Source: Dechloromonas agitata is5
Lineage (GTDB): Bacteria; Pseudomonadota; Gammaproteobacteria; Burkholderiales; Rhodocyclaceae
Direction: 5' to 3'
DNA: 64,000 nt
NCBI RefSeq assembly: GCF_000519045.1
Contig: NZ_KI912532.1
Location: 2,843,867-2,907,866 of the forward strand
Positions within the stretch are counted from its first letter, which is position 1. Every line of letters begins with the position of its first letter. Positions 60,688-64,000 of this stretch are shown one piece after another. Below the pieces are notes generated by a model. The model worked only from the letters and a program-made list of their open reading frames with translations, had not been told where the DNA came from and searched no databases. A program made the position numbers and the translations under genes.

Positions 60688-61215
60688 ATGGCCGACTACC
60701 CTGTCGAACTTGTCCGCCAACGTTACCTGTTCGACGGCAACCCGGTCACCATCCGACCGATCCGTGCCGAAGACGCCGCCATGGAACAGGATTTCGTCCA
60801 GCACCTTTCCGCCGATTCGCGGTACAAGCGCTTCATGTCGACGCTGAAGGAACTGCCGCCCGGCAAGCTGAAATACCTGACCGAGATCGACTACATTCGC
60901 CACTTGGCGCTGGTGGCGGTCATCGAGCAGGACGGGCGGCCGGTGGAAATCGGCGTGGCACGCTATGTTGCCGGGCCGTCCGGCGACGATTGCGAATTCG
61001 CCATCGCCATCGACGATACGTGGCAAGGCAGCGGCGTCGCCGGCATCCTGATGCTGTCGCTGATCGACGCGGCCAGGGCGCGCGGCATGCGAAAGATGGA
61101 GGCTTTCATCCTCGCTTCCAACGACAAGATGATCAAGTTTGCCCGCCAGCTGGGCTTCGAGGTGCGTCGCGATGCCGACGACCCCGGCATGATGCACGCC
61201 GTGCGGTCGCTCTAG
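60688..61215 (+). CDS. GNAT acetyltransferase, Pat-like
   Basis: 175 residues. The GNAT fold spans the protein; DTWQGSGVAGILMLSLIDAARARGMRKMEAFILASNDKMIKFARQLGFE (in parts) carries the acetyl-CoA-binding loop. The N-terminal YLFDGNPVTIRPIRAEDAAM and SRYKRFMSTLKELPPGKLKYLTEIDYIRHLALVAV resemble the acetyltransferase domain of protein acetyltransferase Pat/YfiQ, which inactivates acetyl-CoA synthetase by lysine acetylation. Here it stands alone, without the large NDP-forming acyl-CoA-synthetase domain of Pat, next to its expected target. Confidence 0.82.
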   Translation: MADYPVELVRQRYLFDGNPVTIRPIRAEDAAMEQDFVQHLSADSRYKRFMSTLKELPPGKLKYLTEIDYIRHLALVAVIEQDGRPVEIGVARYVAGPSGDDCEFAIAIDDTWQGSGVAGILMLSLIDAARARGMRKMEAFILASNDKMIKFARQLGFEVRRDADDPGMMHAVRSL

Positions 61216-61227
61216 CGGGTACCCAGC

Positions 61228-61782
61228 CTAGCGGCGCCCAGCCCTCGACTTTGGATCGCCGCCCCGCCGTTTGACCGTCAGGGTGACCAAAAAGGGGAAA
61301 TCGCGATCGGCCGACTGGGTGACATGAAACGCCGGCCCCAGTGCACGCGCAACCCAGGCGGCCAGTTCATCGATATCCACCGCTTCGCAGCGCAGATCGG
61401 CAATCAGGGCATTCCCATCGCCATACACCGGGTAATCGGAGCACCCGGTCGGCTTGATGGCCTGGTCATAGACCCGGCAACAATGCTGCGCCTCGTCGTA
61501 GGCCGGGCAGACTTTGCGGTGGGCGAAATAAAGCCCGTCACCCGCCCGAATCTCCTCGGGCCCCTTGCCCGACGCCAGCCGTCGGTCAAAGGCGGCACGC
61601 GACTCGTCGAGTTGCCAGAAAACCTTCACCTGCTTCCAGTTCAGTTCGAGGACATGGGTATCTAGACGGCAACACGGCTTGGCACACACCGCGCAATGCT
61701 CGATAACATGCGCCCGCTGATAGGAATCGGCCGCAGCCTGCAGGTTTGTCGCCAGGCCCTGGCGGGAAGTCGGCGGACTCAC
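61228..61782 (-). CDS. YkgJ family cysteine cluster protein
   Basis: 184 residues with the family cysteines: CAVCAKPCCRLDTH, then VCPAYDEAQHCCRVYDQAIKPTGCSDYP. These are expected to bind iron or zinc; function unknown. Convergent with the acetyltransferase gene, 12 bp away. Confidence 0.82.
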   Translation of the reverse strand: MSPPTSRQGLATNLQAAADSYQRAHVIEHCAVCAKPCCRLDTHVLELNWKQVKVFWQLDESRAAFDRRLASGKGPEEIRAGDGLYFAHRKVCPAYDEAQHCCRVYDQAIKPTGCSDYPVYGDGNALIADLRCEAVDIDELAAWVARALGPAFHVTQSADRDFPFLVTLTVKRRGGDPKSRAGRR

Positions 61783-61923
61783 GCCCTGCCCGGCGAAAGT
61801 AAGACAGCGGGTTGCGTAAACAGAGACATGGGCGATGATTTCACAAGGAAAAGGGGAAAGCGTCAGCCAGTATATCGAGCTTTGCCACGTGCCGAATGAT
61901 GACTACCCGACAACCCTGCTCGG

Positions 61924-62598
61924 CTAGCCGGCCAGTCGTCCGGACTGGATACGGAGCATCCGCCCGCAGCGGGCGGCGATGGCTTCGTCGTGGGTGACCA
62001 GCAGCAGGGTCGTTCCCTGTTTCGCATTGAGCTCGAACATCAGTTCGATGATTTGCTGGCCGGTCGCCGCGTCGAGATTGCCGGTCGGTTCGTCGGCGAG
62101 GACCAGGCGGGGACTCGGAGCGAAGGCACGGGCCAGCGCGACGCGCTGCTGTTCGCCGCCGGACAGGTGCTTCGGATAATGCTTCAGGCGATGCCCAAGG
62201 CCGACACGGGCCAGCCATTCGCCGGCCAGACCGCGGGCATTGCCCGTACCGGCCAGTTCGAGCGGCAGCATGACGTTCTCGACCGCCGTCAGCGACGGCA
62301 ACAACTGGAAGGACTGGAAGACGAAACCGAGCAGCCGGCCGCGCAAAATGGCCCGCTGGTCTTCGTCCAGTTCGCCAAGCGACTGGCCGTCGAGACGCAC
62401 CGCACCGCTGCTTGGTTCATCCAGCCCGGCCAGCAGGCCGAGCAGGGTCGACTTGCCGGAGCCGGAAGCGCCGACGATGGCGACCGTTTCGCCCGGCATG
62501 ACCGCGAAGGAAATATCCTGCAGAATCGTCAGCGGCTCGCCGCCGTTATCGACGGTCTTGCCCAAACCTGAAACTTCGATCACCGGATTGTCTGCCAT
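61924..62598 (-). CDS. ybbA: ABC transporter ATP-binding protein, YbbA/LolD type
   Basis: 224 residues from MADNPVIEVSGLGKTVDNGG. Walker A GASGSGKST (about residue 44), Q-loop FVFQSFQLLP, signature LSGGEQQRVALARAF, Walker B LVLADEPTGNLD and H-loop LVTHDE. The MacB/LolD-type family; in Escherichia coli, ybbA is divergent from tesA, the arrangement here. The permease partner (ybbP) is not seen downstream within 140 bp of the gene end (61.78-61.92 kb shows no gene). Confidence 0.9.
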   Translation of the reverse strand: MADNPVIEVSGLGKTVDNGGEPLTILQDISFAVMPGETVAIVGASGSGKSTLLGLLAGLDEPSSGAVRLDGQSLGELDEDQRAILRGRLLGFVFQSFQLLPSLTAVENVMLPLELAGTGNARGLAGEWLARVGLGHRLKHYPKHLSGGEQQRVALARAFAPSPRLVLADEPTGNLDAATGQQIIELMFELNAKQGTTLLLVTHDEAIAARCGRMLRIQSGRLAG

Positions 62599-63202
62599 GC
62601 GGCTCGCCTTCTTCCTGTTCTGCCTGCTCTGTTCAACCATCTTGCCGGCCCATGCCGCAAAGACCGTCCTCGTCATGGGCGACTCGCTTTCCGCCGGCTA
62701 TGGCATCCGGCCGGAACAGGCCTGGCCCGCCCTGCTCGGCGCCCGCGTCGCCGAAAAGCGCCTCGATTATAGCGTCGCCAACCTGTCGATTTCCGGCGAA
62801 ACCACGGCTGGCGGGCGTTCCCGCCTCGAGGCCGCGCTCAAGGCGCAACGGCCGGCCGTCGTCGTCATTGCGCTCGGTGCGAACGACGGCCTGCGTGGCC
62901 TGCCACTTGGCCAGATGCGTGACAATCTCGCCGCCATGATCGATGCCGCCCGCGCCAGCGGTGCCCGGGTGGCCCTGGCCGGCATGCGCCTACCGCCGAA
63001 TTACGGCCCTTATGCCGAGGATTTCCGGCGCAGTTTCGTGGACATCGCCCAAGCTAAGAAAGTGCCGCTGGTCGAATTCCTGCTTGAACCGGTGGCCGCC
63101 CACCAACGCTACTTCCAGGCCGACAACCTGCATCCGGTGGCCGATGCCCAACCGCTGATCCTCGACCACGTCTGGCCCACCCTGGCCCCCCTGCTAAAAT
63201 AG
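62597..63202 (+). CDS. tesA: Acyl-CoA thioesterase/lysophospholipase TesA
   Basis: 201 residues with a signal peptide (MRLAFFLFCLLCSTILPAHA, residues 1-20), so periplasmic. The GDSL-hydrolase blocks are complete: catalytic S30 in MGDSLSAGYG, GETTAGG, GAND in IALGANDGLRG and the Asp/His pair in QADNLHPVADAQP. Its ATG overlaps the start codon of the divergent ybbA gene by 2 bp, so each promoter lies inside or across the other gene. Confidence 0.93.
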   Translation: MRLAFFLFCLLCSTILPAHAAKTVLVMGDSLSAGYGIRPEQAWPALLGARVAEKRLDYSVANLSISGETTAGGRSRLEAALKAQRPAVVVIALGANDGLRGLPLGQMRDNLAAMIDAARASGARVALAGMRLPPNYGPYAEDFRRSFVDIAQAKKVPLVEFLLEPVAAHQRYFQADNLHPVADAQPLILDHVWPTLAPLLK

Positions 63203-63206
63203 GCGG

Positions 63207-64000
63207 ATGAAGCGCTCCCACCCCACCGTCGCCGACATCGCTGCCTACGACACGATCATCGATGTCCGATCCCCCGCCGAATTTGCCGAAGACCACATCC
63301 CCGGCGCCATCAACTGCCCGGTGCTGGATGACGAGGAACGCATCCGCGTCGGCACGATGTACAAGCAGGTGTCGCCCTTCGAGGCCAAGAAGGTCGGCGC
63401 GGCGCTGGTGTCGCGCAATATCGCCTGCCATCTGGAAGCGCAATTCCTCGACCGGCCGCGCCATTGGAAGCCACTGATCTACTGCTGGCGTGGCGGCGAC
63501 CGCAGCGGCTCGATGACTACCATCTTCCGCGCCATCGGCTGGCAGGCCGGGCAACTGGAAGGCGGCTACAAGGCCTGGCGCCGGCACGTCATCGAGCAAC
63601 TGGAAGTCCTTCCCGGCCGCTTCCGCTTTCATGTCGTGTGCGGCGCGACGGGTAGCGCCAAGACGGCCATCCTGCAGGCTATCGGCCGGCTCGGCGAGCA
63701 AGTGCTCGACCTGGAAGGCCTGGCCAGCCACAAGGGCTCCGTGCTCGGCGTCCTGCCCGGGCAACCGCAACCGACGCAGAAATGGTTCGAAACCAGCTTG
63801 CTCCAGGCACTGAGCGCCCTGGATCCCGGGCGCCCGGTCTATGTCGAGGCAGAAAGCCGGAAGATCGGCAACCTGCACGTACCGGAAGCGCTGATACGCC
63901 AGGTTCGCGCCGGCGACTGCCTGAATGTCGAGGCGACACTGGCCGCCCGCGTCGATTTCCTGCTGCGCGACTACGCCTACTTTTTCGACCTGCCGGATCT
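63207..64000 (+). CDS. selU: tRNA 2-selenouridine synthase (partial, 3' end off window)
   Basis: About 264 residues are readable from MKRSHPTVADIAAYDTIIDV. An N-terminal rhodanese domain carries catalytic C93 in LIYCWRGGDRSGSM, and a P-loop FHVVCGATGSAKTAI (146-153) follows, the MnmH/SelU two-domain layout. It replaces sulfur with selenium (or geranylates) at the wobble uridine of some tRNAs. Starts 4 bp after tesA. The C-terminus is cut by the window edge. Confidence 0.92.
   Translation, partial: MKRSHPTVADIAAYDTIIDVRSPAEFAEDHIPGAINCPVLDDEERIRVGTMYKQVSPFEAKKVGAALVSRNIACHLEAQFLDRPRHWKPLIYCWRGGDRSGSMTTIFRAIGWQAGQLEGGYKAWRRHVIEQLEVLPGRFRFHVVCGATGSAKTAILQAIGRLGEQVLDLEGLASHKGSVLGVLPGQPQPTQKWFETSLLQALSALDPGRPVYVEAESRKIGNLHVPEALIRQVRAGDCLNVEATLAARVDFLLRDYAYFFDLPD

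Overview
The window is a GC-rich proteobacterial chromosome segment. Its gene order (rseP-dxr-cdsA-uppS-frr-pyrH-tsf-rpsB; smc-zipA-ligA; thrS-infC-rpmI-rplT-pheST-ihfA-merR), the hpnCDE squalene genes and the protein types point to a betaproteobacterium, probably Rhodocyclales (Dechloromonas/Azonexus-like). The genus is an inference from content, not from a database search.

Layout. (1) 1-6.3 kb, minus strand: a translation, nucleotide and envelope-precursor operon reading rpsB to rseP, driven from a TATAAT promoter near 6,260. (2) 6.3-20.5 kb: rmlD, the plus-strand pair map-glnD, then a minus-strand group with smc, zipA, ligA, galU, hpt, a methyltransferase and a methylthioinosine phosphorylase. 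(3) 20.6-30.1 kb: a deaminase, a bacteriohemerythrin, and the lysine-pathway operon dapC-dapD-pilU-dapE-prmB-speE-like, convergent with pepD. (4) 30.2-37.9 kb: tRNA-Pro(GGG) and the minus-strand operon thrS-infC-rpmI-rplT-pheS-pheT-ihfA-merR, with infC starting at ATC, then tRNA-Val(GAC). (5) 38-39.4 kb: a small membrane ORF, slyX and a DHH phosphoesterase gene.

(6) 39.3-55.65 kb is a 16.3-kb integrated plasmid-like element sitting in the 3' half of tRNA-Leu(TAG). It is bounded by a perfect 55-bp direct repeat (attL/attR). It carries a tyrosine integrase, a MOBF relaxase with coupling protein and ribbon-helix-helix accessory protein (TrwC/TrwB/TrwA-like order), a TrfA-like initiator with 22-bp iterons, only two recognisable mating-pair genes (TrbJ/VirB5-like and TrbL/VirB6-like), and about a dozen small proteins I do not recognise. 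I see no resistance or catabolic cargo. The most unusual observation is a motif, TATG-N9-CGAAC on the plus strand (GTTCG-N9-CATA in the reading direction), found with identical spacing at the head of six separate minus-strand transcription units of the element. It looks like an element-wide promoter or operator. A seventh unit lacks it but lies downstream of 75-bp tandem repeats with dyad symmetry.

(7) 55.6-64 kb: the intact tRNA-Leu, hpnC-hpnD-hpnE (squalene from farnesyl diphosphate), an acetyl-CoA-synthetase-like ligase with an acyl carrier protein and a Pat-like acetyltransferase, a YkgJ-type protein, a divergent ybbA/tesA pair whose start codons overlap, and the 5' part of selU/mnmH.

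All calls come from reading the sequence and remembered family motifs; no searches were run.
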